NCBI GenBank assembly: GCA_050084985.1
Contig: JBITNC010000001.1
Location: 100,192,001 to 100,256,000, forward strand
DNA from: Nageia nagi
Lineage: Eukaryota > Pinophyta
Direction: 5' to 3'
Length of the DNA stretch: 64,000 bases
In this document: positions 24,001-38,295 of the stretch, piece after piece
Numbering within the stretch: position 1 is the first letter of the stretch
How the letters are laid out: each line of letters begins with the position of its first letter
Position numbers and translations under genes: made by a program
The notes under the pieces: model-generated
Told to the model about the DNA's origin: nothing
What the model saw: only the letters and a program-made list of their open reading frames with translations
The model's database searches: none

Positions 24001-27000
24001 AATTAGAGGTTGTTTATGCTGCATTATATGGTGTTTTCAGTAATTACAAAGACAGAACTTGAGGTCTGTTCTGCAGGAATGGATCATAAAACTCCATGAT
24101 ATATTTACTCAGGAATAATTTACAATATATAGACCACAAAAGTGGTTAACTAACAAACTCCTAAAATGGTGCAACTAAGTGTACACCTCATCCTAACTAA
24201 CTTAACTGCCTAAGCACTAAGCTAAAATTTCTCTAACTAACTTCAAATGACACTTGTCATTGACACATGTCTAATTTCTAAATATTTACAAATACCATAA
24301 TAAGATTATGGTTTTTAACATTCCCCCCTTAATCTGAAGGGGTATTTGTAAGTCCGAGCATTGATCTAAATTTCTCGAACTTTTCTCTTCCAAGCGCCTT
24401 GGTGAAGATGTATGCGATTTGTTCTTCAGTGGAACAATGTTTCAACCAAATTGTCTTGGCCTCTACATGATGTCGAATCAAATGATACTTTGTATTGATA
24501 TGTTTTGTTCGATCATGAAACTTTGGATTCTTGGCCAATTTGATTGCAGAAGTATTATCGATTAACAGTGGAGTTGGAAGCACTTGTTTCTCCTGCAAAT
24601 CTTCTAGTATTTTCCTGAGCCACACAATTTCTTTTGTTGCTTCTGCTGCAGCCACATATTCTGCCTCAGTAGTGGAATCTGCTGGAACAGTCTGTTTTCG
24701 TGATCTCCAAGAAATAGGGGCTGATCCAAGACTCATAAGATATCCTGAAGTTGAAACTCCATTTTCCTTATCACCATCAAAGTCTGAATCAGAATATCCA
24801 ACCAGTTTGAAGTCTCTAACCTTGGAATATTTTAGCCCATAATCTTGAGTTCCTTTCAAATATCGAAGAACTCTCTTCGCTGCTACCCAATGACCTTCAC
24901 AAGGTGTGTGCATAAATCGAGAAAGTATTCCAACCACGAATGAAATATCTGGTCTAGTTGTGGTTAGATAAATGAGACTTCCTATCAACTGTCTGAATTT
25001 AGTAGCATCCTCAAATTGATTTCCCTCAACTGATTTCAACTTCAAATTTTGTTCCATTGGAGTAGAGAGAGGATTGCAATCTTCCATACTAAATTTATTC
25101 AACAATTCTCCAATGTACTTCTTTTGGGAAATAAATATGTAACTTCGTGTTTGATTTACTTCAACACCCAAGAAGTAGTGAAGCAGGCCCATATCTGTCA
25201 TTTCAAATCCTTTCTTCAATTCCTGTTTCACAGATGCTATATATCTCTCATTGTTCCCTATAATCAATAGATCATCTACATACACCACTAGATATACAAC
25301 AGTGTTGCCAAATTTCTTAACAAACAAAGTTGCATCATCAAGGTTGTAGTGCTTGAATTTTAACTTTAAAAGATATTCAGTAAGCTTTTCATACCATGCA
25401 CGAGGAGCTTGCTTCAATCCATACAATGACTTGATAAGTTTGCATACCTTATGTTCTTGACCTTTAACTGCAAATCCCTCAGGCTGTGTCATGTAAACAT
25501 TCTCTTTTAGATCACCATTCAAGAAAGCTATCTTTACGTCCATTTGATGAACCTTCCACTTATGTTGAGCTGCCATTGTCAATAAAGTACGAATGGTAGC
25601 CCATTTAGCTGTAGGAGCAAAAGTCTCATCATAGTCAATGCCTTCTCTTTGTGCAAAACCTTTTGCAACAAGCCTCGATTTATTTTTATCAAGTGAGCCG
25701 TCTGATTTATACTTGTTCTTGTAAACCCACTTGCATCCAATAGGTCTGATTCCATATTGTGGATCTACCAACTTCCATGTCCCATTCTTGATGAGAGCAT
25801 CATACTCTTTCTTCATAGCTTCTTTCCAAGCATCATGAGAAATAGCTTCTTTAAAAGAAGTTGGTTCAAAATCAGCAGAACAATTCAATTCCATATCAAA
25901 AGAAAGGACATCACCTGAAACTGAATCTTCTACTGCTCCACTTTCTTGTCTTGTCTGGTAGGAACTTCGAGTTCCTGTCTTTCCAATTTCATCAAGATGA
26001 ACACTTTCAAGTGTTTTCTGGGCCCATATTGGAATTCTCTTAGATGATTCTGGTTGATCACTAAGCTGAGATGGAGCTTCACTACCATCAAGACTTAATC
26101 GATCAATTCCTTGAATTACATCATCTAACTGATGCTCAGATACTGGCACTGATGAAATGGAAGAACCTAGTAGAGGAGGTACTCTGTGCTTGTTCTTCTT
26201 GAACAAATGGTAAAAATTCCAAATTTGGATCCAATATAGGAATTCCCCCCTCAAGATTTGGAATTTCATAATCTTTTTCAAAATAATGCTTTCCATGGGT
26301 AAACTTATCAAGATGATCAATCTACCGCTCAACAGTATTGTCACTTTTGAAAAATTCAATAAAGATAACGTCTCTTGCAAAGAGAAACTTCTTGTTTACC
26401 TCATCATAAAGCTTGTATCCCTTGGTAGTGTCTGAATAGCCCAAGAAAATACACTTTCGACTCCTAGCTTCAAGCTTGCTTCGTTGTTCCTTAGGTATGA
26501 GCACATAACAGGTGGAACCAAAGATCCTGAGATGACGTACAGAAGGAATACGACCAAACCACATTTCAAATGGAGTCTTATCTTTGAGAGCATGAGAAGG
26601 AGATCTGTTTCTCAAATAAACAGCACATTGAACTGCATCACCCCAAAACATAATTTTGACATTCTTGAAGAATATCATTGCACGGGCCATATTCAATAGA
26701 GTTCTGTTCAATCTTTCAGCAACCCCATTTTGTTGTGGGTTATAGGGAACAATAGTCTGATGTTTAATCCCATGTTGGTGTAAGTAAGATTTGAAGTCAT
26801 TTGAAGTATATTCCCCCCCATTATCTGAACGAAGGATACCTATACGAGTATGAGCTTCATTTTCAATACTCACATGAAAGTCTTTGAATTTGGAAAAAGC
26901 TTCAGACTTATGTTTTAAGAAATAAACCCAAGACATCCTAGAATAATCATCAATGAATGTCATAATATATCTATTTCCAGCTGTAGAAGGAACAGAAAAT

Positions 27001-30000
27001 GGACCACACAAATCAAAATGAACTAGTTCAAGTTTTCTACTGGCTCTCCATCGGGAATTTATAAACGGTTGCTTGTGGTGCTTCCCTAGGATACAGGCTT
27101 CACAAGGGGCAATGTTCCTAGGTATTGTAGGCAAACCACTAAAACCTCGTTTCTTTAAAAGACGAAGGTCATCAAAATTAAGGTGCCCAAATCTAGCATG
27201 CCACAAAAGACTTGAGGGAAGTGTACCTTTTTCTTGATGTGTAAGGAATGCAAATTCCTTCGATCGAACAGAAGCACCAGTGAGTTTCAAAAGCTTTCCA
27301 TCTTCCACACCAAGCATCACAACTTTGTTGTCAGGAGATTGTCGTATTTCCACCTTGCCATCGAACATATGGATGGTATGTCCTTGTTGTCGAACAAGAA
27401 CAAGGGAAAGCAAATTTCTCCTCAATTCTGGAAGATAAAGTACGTTTGGAAGCACAAAATCTGGAAATCCTGGTAGTTTAAGCCTGATTGAGCCAATTCC
27501 AGATGGCTTAAGTTTTGATCGATCTGCAAAGTAGACTGCACCATCAATATCTTCATTCAATTCTTCAAAGAAATCCCTCCTGAAAGTCATGTGACATGTT
27601 GCTCCTGTATCAAGCAACCATGCATCTTCCCATGATGCATATGAAGTATTCATTAGGTCACTAAGACCAATGTTACATTCAGCTGTAACAAAATGAGCGG
27701 GTGCAGAGTTCTTACTCTGATCACCTTGTTGCTCTTTCTTTTCAACAATTTTCTCCCATGGAATGCGACATGTGGCAGCTTCATGGCCTTTTCTATCGCA
27801 TCGAGTGCAATATAAATTTGACTTCTCCCTTTTATCTCCACGACCTCCTTGATTTCTACCTCCTCTACCTTTGAAATTTTTCCGACCACGACCTCTATTG
27901 CTACTATCTGCATAAGAAGCATCATTCTTCTCTAATTGAGCATTGTAAACAATATCTGAAGCATCATTGGTCTTCTTGCCAAAAGCTTTTTCACGCTCTG
28001 CAATCTTTTCTGACAAAGTTTTGAAAGTGATGGTGGCTAATTGTCCACTCGCTTGAAGTGATTCAAGATAAGTTGAATATGTGGAATAGAGAGCTTTGAT
28101 CAAGGCTGCAAGAGAAATATCAATTTCAACACCTGTAGCCTCGATATCATACATTATTGCACTGATTTCTGAAATAAGTGCTATGGGATCATTGTTCTGC
28201 AATTGCAAATTGAAGAGCTTTAACTGAAGTTGGATGAGTTCCAACGCTGAATGAGAGTCATACAACTCTTTTAACTTTTCCAATGCACTCCAAGCATCGT
28301 CAATTGAAGTGATATGTCGATTGACTTCTTCAGATATAGAAGCTGCTATTAGAGCATACGCTTTGCAATTCTTCATGTTCCAAACCACGAGCTCTTTGTC
28401 ATCAGTTGGTTTGATGGGTTTGGTTTTGCCATCGCATATACCTTCCCAAAAATCATTGAAGATGAGCGTATTTTTTATCTTCCTATACCATTCTGACCAA
28501 TTGTTTTGACCAGTCAAAACAACCCCAATAATGCTTACTAAGGAATGCATTTTGTAAGATGAAAAGTTACAAAATCACAAAAGAAATAGATAATTTACTA
28601 TATTTGAAATAAAAACAATCTTTGCTCAAACAAGGCAAAATGGAGCAAGATGATGTCAAATATAGAAATCTACAAGTCTAAATCGATCCACATGCGATCG
28701 ATGCATTCACGAATATGTTGCTCAACGAACATTGGTGGATGGATATAATCAAGATCAAAGTTATCTCTCTCTCTTTCTTCAACTGGTGCAGCTGAAGATA
28801 CCCAGAATCCTGAAACTAATTCGGAGGCTGGAATATTGAGATTGGAACTTTGATCAACTGGTGCAACTGCTGGAGTATACTCGTCACTATCGCTGATGAT
28901 GATAATCTCAGGTGGCTGTGGTGCTGGTGTGTATTCCTCAACTGAATTTTCTGCAAATTCCTCAGGCTCAAATTCTTCACTAGGAAATGGAGCACTATCA
29001 AAGTACTCGTTGTCTTCAAGATCACCGTCGTAGTGTACGTCAGGAGGAATAATTTGTTGGTATTGAATGACTGTATTTTTGAGATCTTGAAGAACAGTAT
29101 CAATACCATACACTCTTACTTCTTCATCGAAGTTTTCAGGATTTTCATTTTCAAGTATATTCATAAGAATGGCATGACACCCGGTAGATCGTATCATTGC
29201 CAAAATATTTGAAAATTAAAAAATATTTTAATATAAAATTAAAATATTTAATAACTTTAAATATTTAAATATACCTAAATATAAAATTTGGAATTAAATA
29301 TTTTGGAGTACCAAAATATTTTATACACCTTATCACTCCAAAATAAAATTCCAAACAATAAAACAACCCCTAAAATATCTCCACTACGAATATTAAAGTG
29401 ATCATGTTTAAAAAATATTAAAAGCACCTTAATGGGTGAGGGTGCGATAAAATAGGTGGACCACTATGTAAACCCAATGTTCTGAGAGCCACGTCCAACG
29501 TTCAGCAGTTTAACAATTACTTTGTTGCCAGCCTCCACACCACGTTCAACACCCACGAGCTACGTTTGGAGAGACGAAACGAAGTTACGTCACGAATAGG
29601 GTGCCCGAAATGCATAAGCAGGAGAGCTACGAGGGACGTCGTGGGAGGAGCCAAACGAGGAGATAATGACGTGTTCAATAGTCTGATCGGATCTGAACAA
29701 AAGCCAGTCAGGAGTCCACGTTTTCGTAGCATGGTGAACACGTGAGAATGCCAACGAACCACGCGGAAAATGAACCACACGAGAAAACAAACCACACGGG
29801 AAACGAACCACGAACAAATGCAGGATCAGCAACACGTCCCAAAATGCAGAAATGGACGAGTAATGAGCGCAGACCCCACGAACACGTTTAACAGCCGAGT
29901 CACCACCCACGAGCTGTGGAGCAGAGTCCACGTTTCCGAAGGCCCACGTCTAGCAGCAAACAGATGATGAATGAAGCTACGAACTGGAGGATCACAATGT

Positions 30001-33000
30001 GCAGATGATGAATGGAGGGTTTCACGTTACGTCTGAAGGAGGAGCCACGAACTGCTGCGCCAACACTCTCAGCATCTACAACGTCGCTACGAGGTGAAGT
30101 CTCCCACGAAAAACAGCTCACGAAAGCTATAACCACGTTAGACAACAGCCCTTAGCACGTCAGCTCGTAGCTTCCGAAAAATCTACGAGGAAGAACACCG
30201 ACGACGAAGAGAGTTTCCCACGAAACAGGTTTGCACGTGCACGTCCAGCCACAAACAGCAGCACTGAAGGGAGAAACAAAATGAAATTCCCACGAACTGC
30301 TTCTAACAGCTACGAAACGAGCAAGGAGTAGCAGGTAGTTGGAGGGTAATAGATGATGCATCCACAAATCACAGCAAACTATAGTGACGAATTTGCATGG
30401 AGTTTCCCAAATTCCTTGCTCTGATACCAATGCAGGAATGGATCATAAAACTCCATGATATATTTACTCAAGAATAATTTACAATATATAGACCACAAAA
30501 GTGGTTAACTAACAAACTCCTAAAATGGTGCAACTAAGTGTACACCTCATCCTAACTAACTTAACTGCCTAAGCACTAAGCTAAAATTTCTCTAACTAAC
30601 TTCAAATGACACTTGTCATTGACACTTGTCTAATTTCTAAATATTTACAAATACCATAATAAGATTATGGTTTTTAACATGTTCCATCCTTGTTTGTGAG
30701 AACTGTCCAAAGTTTCTAGTTTATTATTATCTACTGAAGTTGTCATACTGTGCTTATTAGAAAGGAAAACAAAAAAACAAATAAATAAGAGTTATGTTCT
30801 TAATTTGTGGATTATATTCAGCCTATCTCATTATGGCTGACATTTGGCTGGCTGGAGCAGCTTTAGAGCCACATAATGATCATACAGGTGTTTTTATATC
30901 TTGAGGATAGGATCTAGATAACTTAATGACTATGGCATCAATCGTTATCCACACAATAGACTTGGGATTTGTGAATTTCCGATTTACACTTGCAAAGGTA
31001 TTATATACACTTGGGACTTAATCCAAAATATGACTAAACACAAAAATAACAATACTAAGACTAGTATTTACATTATACTTAGCAAATTTTGCTGAAGAAC
31101 ACCCTAAAACACTGTAAAACATGAAATTAAAATATGTACAAGGCTGGAAAATATTTGCAACATCACACTAGATACTGCAATTTCAATACATGTATCTATA
31201 TATTTCCAATTTATTATTGGATTTTCACTTCTAGATTTTGTGCAATATTAGACATGCTTCAGATTCTTCAGATTCAAGCTGCAACAGTTTCAGTGCATTC
31301 CAGAATTAGCCCAAAACAGAATGTACTAAAATAACTTTATGGCATTTATCCCACATGTGACAGGTTAAAGGGTGTAGAACAGAGGCATACAAAAGGCCCT
31401 ATAAGTGCTCAAATAGGCAGGCGTTTTGGGATGAGAAGAAAACTGTGGCCACACATTGGCACATTAATTGAACACACTGCTCTTGTATATTCTGGGTTTG
31501 AGGGAAACCATAACCTTCTACGGAAATTTTTTATAATCCCTTCCTCACTTCTTAAAATTTATTAGCAGGATTTAATCATTATTTTCTGCTTTTGAAAAAT
31601 ATTGTTAGATTTAGTTTTTAACTCAATGTCTGGAAAAAGGATTTATTGATTATTCTAATTTACTTTCAGCTTGAGTTTAGGAAAAATCTGTTTCCAAGGG
31701 TTTCTAAATTTGGGGTGTGGCATTTCAATATATTTCCAGATTTCAGATCTAAGCAGTTACGATATATTTTGGATTTTCAATTCTAAGTTTAGTTTCAAAA
31801 GATAAGTTTGTGATTTGGCCCCATAACACATTCCAGACAATATTGAAGTACACAAGATGCAATTACAAATTATACGTAATCAGAACAACAATGTATACCT
31901 TCATCCTACGTAATCAAAATCCAATCGTTTAAAAACATCATATAAGATGAACATATTAATAAAATATTTATATACAGTTCTAAGTTCACATACCGCAAGG
32001 AAATACCCATTCTCAGAAAATGATATATCAGTTACTGGACCGCTATGCCCAGGAAATTTTGCAACATTGGCCTGCACAAAAATGTCAAAACATAGGCCCA
32101 AAGTTATAACAAAATGATACATAGAAGACATCAATGAAATCTAAGCCAAAAGCCTATCAAACATAATAGAAAATAAAGTAAACACAAGTGGTTATTCATA
32201 TACCTGGGTTTTCACATCCCAAATTCTCACTAAGGATTCTGCAGTTCCTGTGCCCAAGATAAGACCATCGGGATGAAATGCAGCAGATGTATATCCATCC
32301 TCAACAGAAGCATCGCTAACCTGTACACCATATAATGCAGCACAATCAATTAGGCATCAAAAGCATTGCTACCAAGCTGATATGGTTTTAAATTCATTCA
32401 GTAGATTGAGCACAAATAACTACCAAAAATGAAATTATTTGTATTTGCAAGAGAATAAGATACAACATGAATAATATTTAATGAAAATAAAATTATCACA
32501 GGTTATAAAACAAAGAAATACCTGTTGTAGGCATGTACCAGATGAGAGTTCGTAGAAGCACCAGGTCTTGTCCATTGAGGCTGTCACAAAGTAATTATGG
32601 GTTGCATGGACAGTAACAGCATTCACCTGATGATCAGACAGTGTTATCACTATTCACCATCCGACAAAATTAGCAGAGACGTGAAAAATCATTTAGCATG
32701 GTTACTTTTATAAGATGAGAAAATTTCAAAAAACAAAAATAAAACCAGCTAAAAGAATGCAAGATAGACCATAGTAAACACAAAACCTAATCTGGTTTAT
32801 AAGAATCACAGATAAAATGACTAAGGCACGAGATTTCCAGCAAGGTTGACTCTGTAACAACAAGCAAATTGATCTGAACCTGTGTAAAGATGAATATTGC
32901 ATTTACATTTTTAAAATATTTTTAAATGGCTTACAGACCACAGTTCAGAGTGCCTGAGCAACCCAGAAGCAGATATGCAGGACAATAGGCAAGCTTGAGG

Positions 33001-36000
33001 AAATAATAAAACACAAGAAAAATTGTCATTTAAAAGAGGCTCTGTTGAAGATCTGTACGGCATATTTAATATGCTCAAAAGGAACAAAAGACCTTCACTC
33101 ATTGCCTGATTTGCATTTATATGTGATAAAAGCTTCAGAGTGGGGATCCATGAAGCTCATATTAGCCATAGTTTTGAAATGATATCATAATAAGGTGACA
33201 CACAGATCATGATCTGAAATTTGCATCTCCACGGTAACACTGTTTGTACAAGACTTATTGGAATGCTGTGCTGTAGCTTTGGTTATCCAACATTTTTAGA
33301 TTTCATCTCTTAAATGCTTCTTCAGGGAACATGTATGATGCCCAAAAGAGTCAATCAAGTAAATGAGGCAAGAAGATTAAAGAAAGGTCTAAATCTTTGC
33401 TTTAACAAGAATTATGCTTCTTAAAATTTTATTTCAAAATTACACTCTGATATATTAATTACAATAGTTTCAATTTCATATTAAAATAATTCATATTGGT
33501 TTCCAACAAGACAGGTTTAATGTCATCACAACCTGTTTGGTGTTTTTACTTAATTCACAGCAATAGACCAAATTTTGAAGATGCAACGTAGCATATGTAT
33601 TGCACATGATAAAGAATTTCTACATAAGAACTTTTATCTACAATCAAGAACATAAACCTTCAAATGTTAATTATATGAAGACATTAAACTAATAACCCAA
33701 TATCATGAGTAAAAAAAAAAGTGTACACCTCTGCAGTGTGGTCCTTCAAAATATACTGACAATTATAGTTTCCATCTTGATTTCCTTGCCATATGCGAAC
33801 AGTCTGTAACAAGTCATCGTTTGAAATATCCATAAAAACATTAGATACTAGAAACTGAATTTAGATGTTGATAGGCAATCAGTATCAAATAAACCTAACA
33901 ACCATGCTTATATCGGTATACTAACAAGCATTAAAACGAGATTTCTGGTTACACATGGAATATTACCCTTATCCAAGTACCCATGGTGATTTCAGGTTTG
34001 GACAACTCTTGGCATATTACATTTTATTGTTCAGAGAAAGTAATGACAAGGATGCACATATAAACAAGTACTTCCTGGTCAGCCGAATCCCTCCACAGAA
34101 AACTTGTGTACAACATTTCCAAGAAATGAGGAAAAACAAAAGATATCTGTAACACATCTCATTAGGATAACACTAACCTTGTCTGCTGAAGCTGTCAGCA
34201 AGAGGTCATCATGCGGTACAAACTTTACACTGGTAACCTGGATATGACAATCATTACTCAGCCCAAATGAAAGACATAAAACCCATGAGAAGAAATAATA
34301 CCATAGCTAATTTCTCATGATGTACTAAGATTGTAATATAAAAAAATGATGTACTAAGATTGAGAAGCAAACACTATATACAACCAGACTAAGGAGAATA
34401 CTAAGATAGAACCTTAAGGTACTGTAACAAACCCGCTTATTGTGACCAGAAAGCGTTGAAACAATCTGCCCAGCGGATGGATCAAATACAACAGCATTAG
34501 AATCTGCACCACCAGTTGTTATGAGACCCTGGACACATTAACGTACAAGAGATTAGAAGGCAAGAAATGCACTATACCCCCAACTCAATATTTGCATTTA
34601 ACAGAAGTACTTTCCAAATTTGAAATCTGTTAATTTCAACACAAAAACTGCTTTCCAATACTTACATGATGTGGATGTCTGCACTTAATCCAGCTAAAAT
34701 AAAATGATACTACACCATAAAATAAAGATATCTATGGACACCAACCTTAACATGTTCACCTCTAAGAGGTACACTTGAGCCAAAACGGATATGATTCAAA
34801 ACGTAAAACACTGTATTATAAATGCCCAAATTAAGTTTGAATTTTTTTATCTCTTTAAACTTCTCAAATAGTATGAGGGACTTCATGGGAGAAGGAAAAC
34901 ACAGTTTTACAAATGCAAAATATGGAGTTTGACAAGACGCGTTAGCTTTATTAACTAGAAGTTAAATCCAATCTAATATACATCCTACATTATACAGTTA
35001 GTAGAGCCATATATATTTAAAATGTGAACAGTTTAATTATATAAATAAATTAATAACAGCCTCATTTTAAGATATTCACATTTTCAATATGATTGACTTA
35101 CTAAGTGATGTGTGTTGTGCAAAGAAAAGCTTCATGTAAAGCTTGAGTCTTAAAGAATACCCACTGATTAAAGACTCGCGCGTGGTACACATCAAAAAAA
35201 TATATTAATTGTCAGAAAAATGCATACCTTGGAAGGATGAATATCTGCACATGAGATGCCTGGCTTGTTAGTTTTATGAAGTGGATGGCTAGATAGCTGG
35301 GTATAACTCTCCAATGACTCAACAGGAGCCAGCGTTGGTGAAATCTGCATGGGCATTTAACATGGGCTGAAATGAGATGATGCCAAAAAAAACAATACAT
35401 TAAGTGCCATTGTAAAGCTTGTTTACATGAACAATAATAATGCAAGATAATGAAGCGATTGATTCTGAAATATTATGTTATTCAATAAACCTGACGCTTT
35501 TTACGCTGGCTTGACAGTGTAGAATTGCAGTCTGTGAGTTCTTTGATGATTTCAGGCGTTATGCCTTGTTTTTGTTTTTTTGAAGGAGGAGCAAAGTTCT
35601 CATCTGCTTCAGTAGCTGTAAATAATGGAATTGTATCCCGATTCTTATTTCTGTTGTTATCACTTGGCTTAGAAGAAATAAGGCAACAACAAAGCACTAG
35701 TCGATAAGCTAAATTTAAACTTTCAAATTTCTCTAACAGACCTTGCTTCCCATTGCTTACTGGTGCAACATCGGTTGCAGGAACTGTTGATGGAGCCATG
35801 GGAATTTGTCTATCTGCCTGCAGTAGCAATGCCCGTGCTTCATCTCTTTCCTTTTTGAGTCTTGCAATAACACGGCATGCTGCATCATGCTGTGGTTGAA
35901 AAGCCCATGTTAATTTCGATCAAAAATGAAATATTATCAGTACAAAATTAAAATCATGTGCATCTAAGGACAGACATAATAAAGCCTGATTATGGTCTGC

Positions 36001-38264
36001 ATCAACCTAAATCATTTTGGATTAGATCCTTTAGAATTTTAGAAAGCAAGGAAACATGTGTTTAAAGATGAGACAGAAGAAGTGTGTTTATAACTATAAA
36101 CATACTTCCTAATTAAATTAAAGAAGGAAAATTTCACTTCAAATACATAGAAAAATATACTAGGTTATGATCCGATGAGATTAAATATTTACCACAAATA
36201 TTTCAGATAAGTTTTCCTAGGTTCTGACTTAATATATGTTACTTTAGCTGGAAAACTGTTCACTTGCACTTCATATAAATATTACCCATGACTCAATGGA
36301 TGTCATTATGTTACCGTTTTATACATATAAAACCATGGATTGCACCATGAGCATTTGCACCATCTGATTTTCCCTACGGCTACCATGCCTAGCTAGTCAT
36401 TTCAAAATTCGGAGTCTCCTTTGCAAGAGACAAATTAACAGCTTGAGTGGAATTGTTTCAGTTTAGTCAATCACCAGTTCTGAAGCGGATTAACCCAGTT
36501 CATCCTCCAACTGGTGAATCGATTAATTTTAGATGATTTTGTAATTTTTAGATTTTTTAGTTTTATTTTGTAATTAGATTTTATGATTTTGTTTTAGATT
36601 TTATTTTTATATTGTAGTTAGACTTTATAATTTTTATATATTTAAATTTTAATTTAAAATAAAAAAATTTAGATTTTTTATTTTTATTTTGAAGTTAGAT
36701 TTTATAATTTTAATATATTTTAAATTAAGCTTTCAAATTATTTGAATTTTAATGTAGATTTAAAATTTTAATTATTTTAATTTTATGTATTTTAAATTAA
36801 ACTTTCAGTTTTAAAATTTTAAACTATTTTAATTTAAAACTTTTATTTGAAATATTATTATAAACTTTTCCATTTATTTAATTTATATATTTTTAGTGCA
36901 TTGAAATATTGTAATAAAAGTTTTTCATTTATAGAGCTTGATGAGGTAAAAAGCGGATATCAAAGGGAACAACAAGAATGGATTCTTGTGTTCTTACCTT
37001 CTTTGTTTTTGTATTTCCACCTTTGTTTTTGTGTTCTTAAACGGAGTTATTGATATTTGTTTTGAATCTTTATTTTAGTTTCTATGTTACTAAATGATTT
37101 ACATAACGATATATCATATATATATTTAACATATCGATTTTTATGCCGAATTTTATATATAAAAAAAAACTTCTTTCTACTATGTATTTGTGCAACATAC
37201 ACTAAGGTTGCATTTCAGGTCATTGATATGAAATCTCGGGATGAAGTAACAATAAATTGTAGGTGTTTTTTAAAACATAATATAATATCATAAATTTTAT
37301 TCTATATTCAAAATGTAAATTCATTAAGAATAATTCTCCATCCTTCAGCAATATAATGTCTGATATCCCGACAGGACCATGCTATATCAAATTTGAACAT
37401 TGTTTTAGGGTTTTCAACAATAGCCGAAACCCTAACAGGAGAATTAATTGGTAAGGGCCTCTGCAGTCTGCACAGGGTTTCCTTTACTTGAGAGCAAAAA
37501 TGTGGTAACAACTGATGTGGTTCTTTTGAATGCAGATTTTAAAGATAGAAAACATGTACAAAAAATCTGAACTACTCTAAAGATGGCACTTTGTACGCTA
37601 CTGTCTACTGTTGAATTGATAACGGATAACCGTACCCTGATTCTCCAAATATAAATAAACTAGTAAAGAGTACAGATTTGACCTACTTTCAATTGACTAG
37701 GAGAATCTGGAGTAGTGCATGATTAAAAGAGTGATTAAGGGGATCTGTCAGTCAATTTATAGCTGTCAATTAATAGAGCAGTAAGCTGGTAGTAGAATTA
37801 CAGTTACTTCACACCATATGAAAGAGCTGTTAGTGGGCAAGTAATAAGTGATGGGCAATTAAATTTGTAATTTTTATATTTAATTGCTCATCACTATGTG
37901 TTAGACTGTTAGTTTAATTTTTTATGAAAATTTTGCTTACATGTTATTGCTATGCAATTTTTTATTAACATTGTTTTGTTAGTTGCAAATTTTTTGAATA
38001 AATTTGCTTAAAATATAGCAATAATGTGTTCTAATATTTATCATGAACCTTGTTATAGCTTAAATTTGCAATTTTATATTTAATGTAGAAATGTTAGAAA
38101 GAGTTGCAAATTGTTTTTAGTTTTACAACTTTGTTACAAAAAGTATAAATTTTTAAAAAAATCAAATATTATGCTAAAACATATGATAATATGTTAAAGC
38201 ATATATTCTTATTGCTATATTTTTAAAAAAATGTGAAGTATGTTATTAAAAATAAGGAGAAGCA

Positions 38265-38295
<31 letters not shown>

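Larger units (their letters stand above)
24072..30679 (-). mobile_element. Copia LTR retrotransposon C (recent, nearly intact)
   Basis: The element is 6,608 bp in PRP19 intron DNA, read on the minus strand. The two 249-base LTRs differ at only two positions by eye (24112/30471 and 24267/30626), so it is recent. Primer site, polypurine tract and TGTTC target duplications are intact. It has a 1.9 kb leader with an extra ORF, then gag-protease-integrase, then reverse transcriptase-RNase H. Two lesions separate the two large frames. It belongs to a different Copia family from A and B. Confidence 0.97.
19722..31993 (-). other. 12.3 kb PRP19 intron carrying SINE, duplicated block and Copia C
   Basis: Donor GTATGTG at 31993, acceptor CAG at 19722. 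It contains the SINE at 20849-21087, a duplicated block (21411-22040 and 31343-31735) and Copia C (24072-30679). The stretch 22041-24066 has no recognised gene, although 22100-22850 has several short repeated CAGATCTG-like phrases. Copia C is in the same orientation as PRP19. Confidence 0.9.

Noticed and set aside
35212-35445. 77-codon minus-strand frame over PRP19 exon 8
   Set aside because: It is in a different frame from the WD40 coding sequence and is a shadow of that exon.
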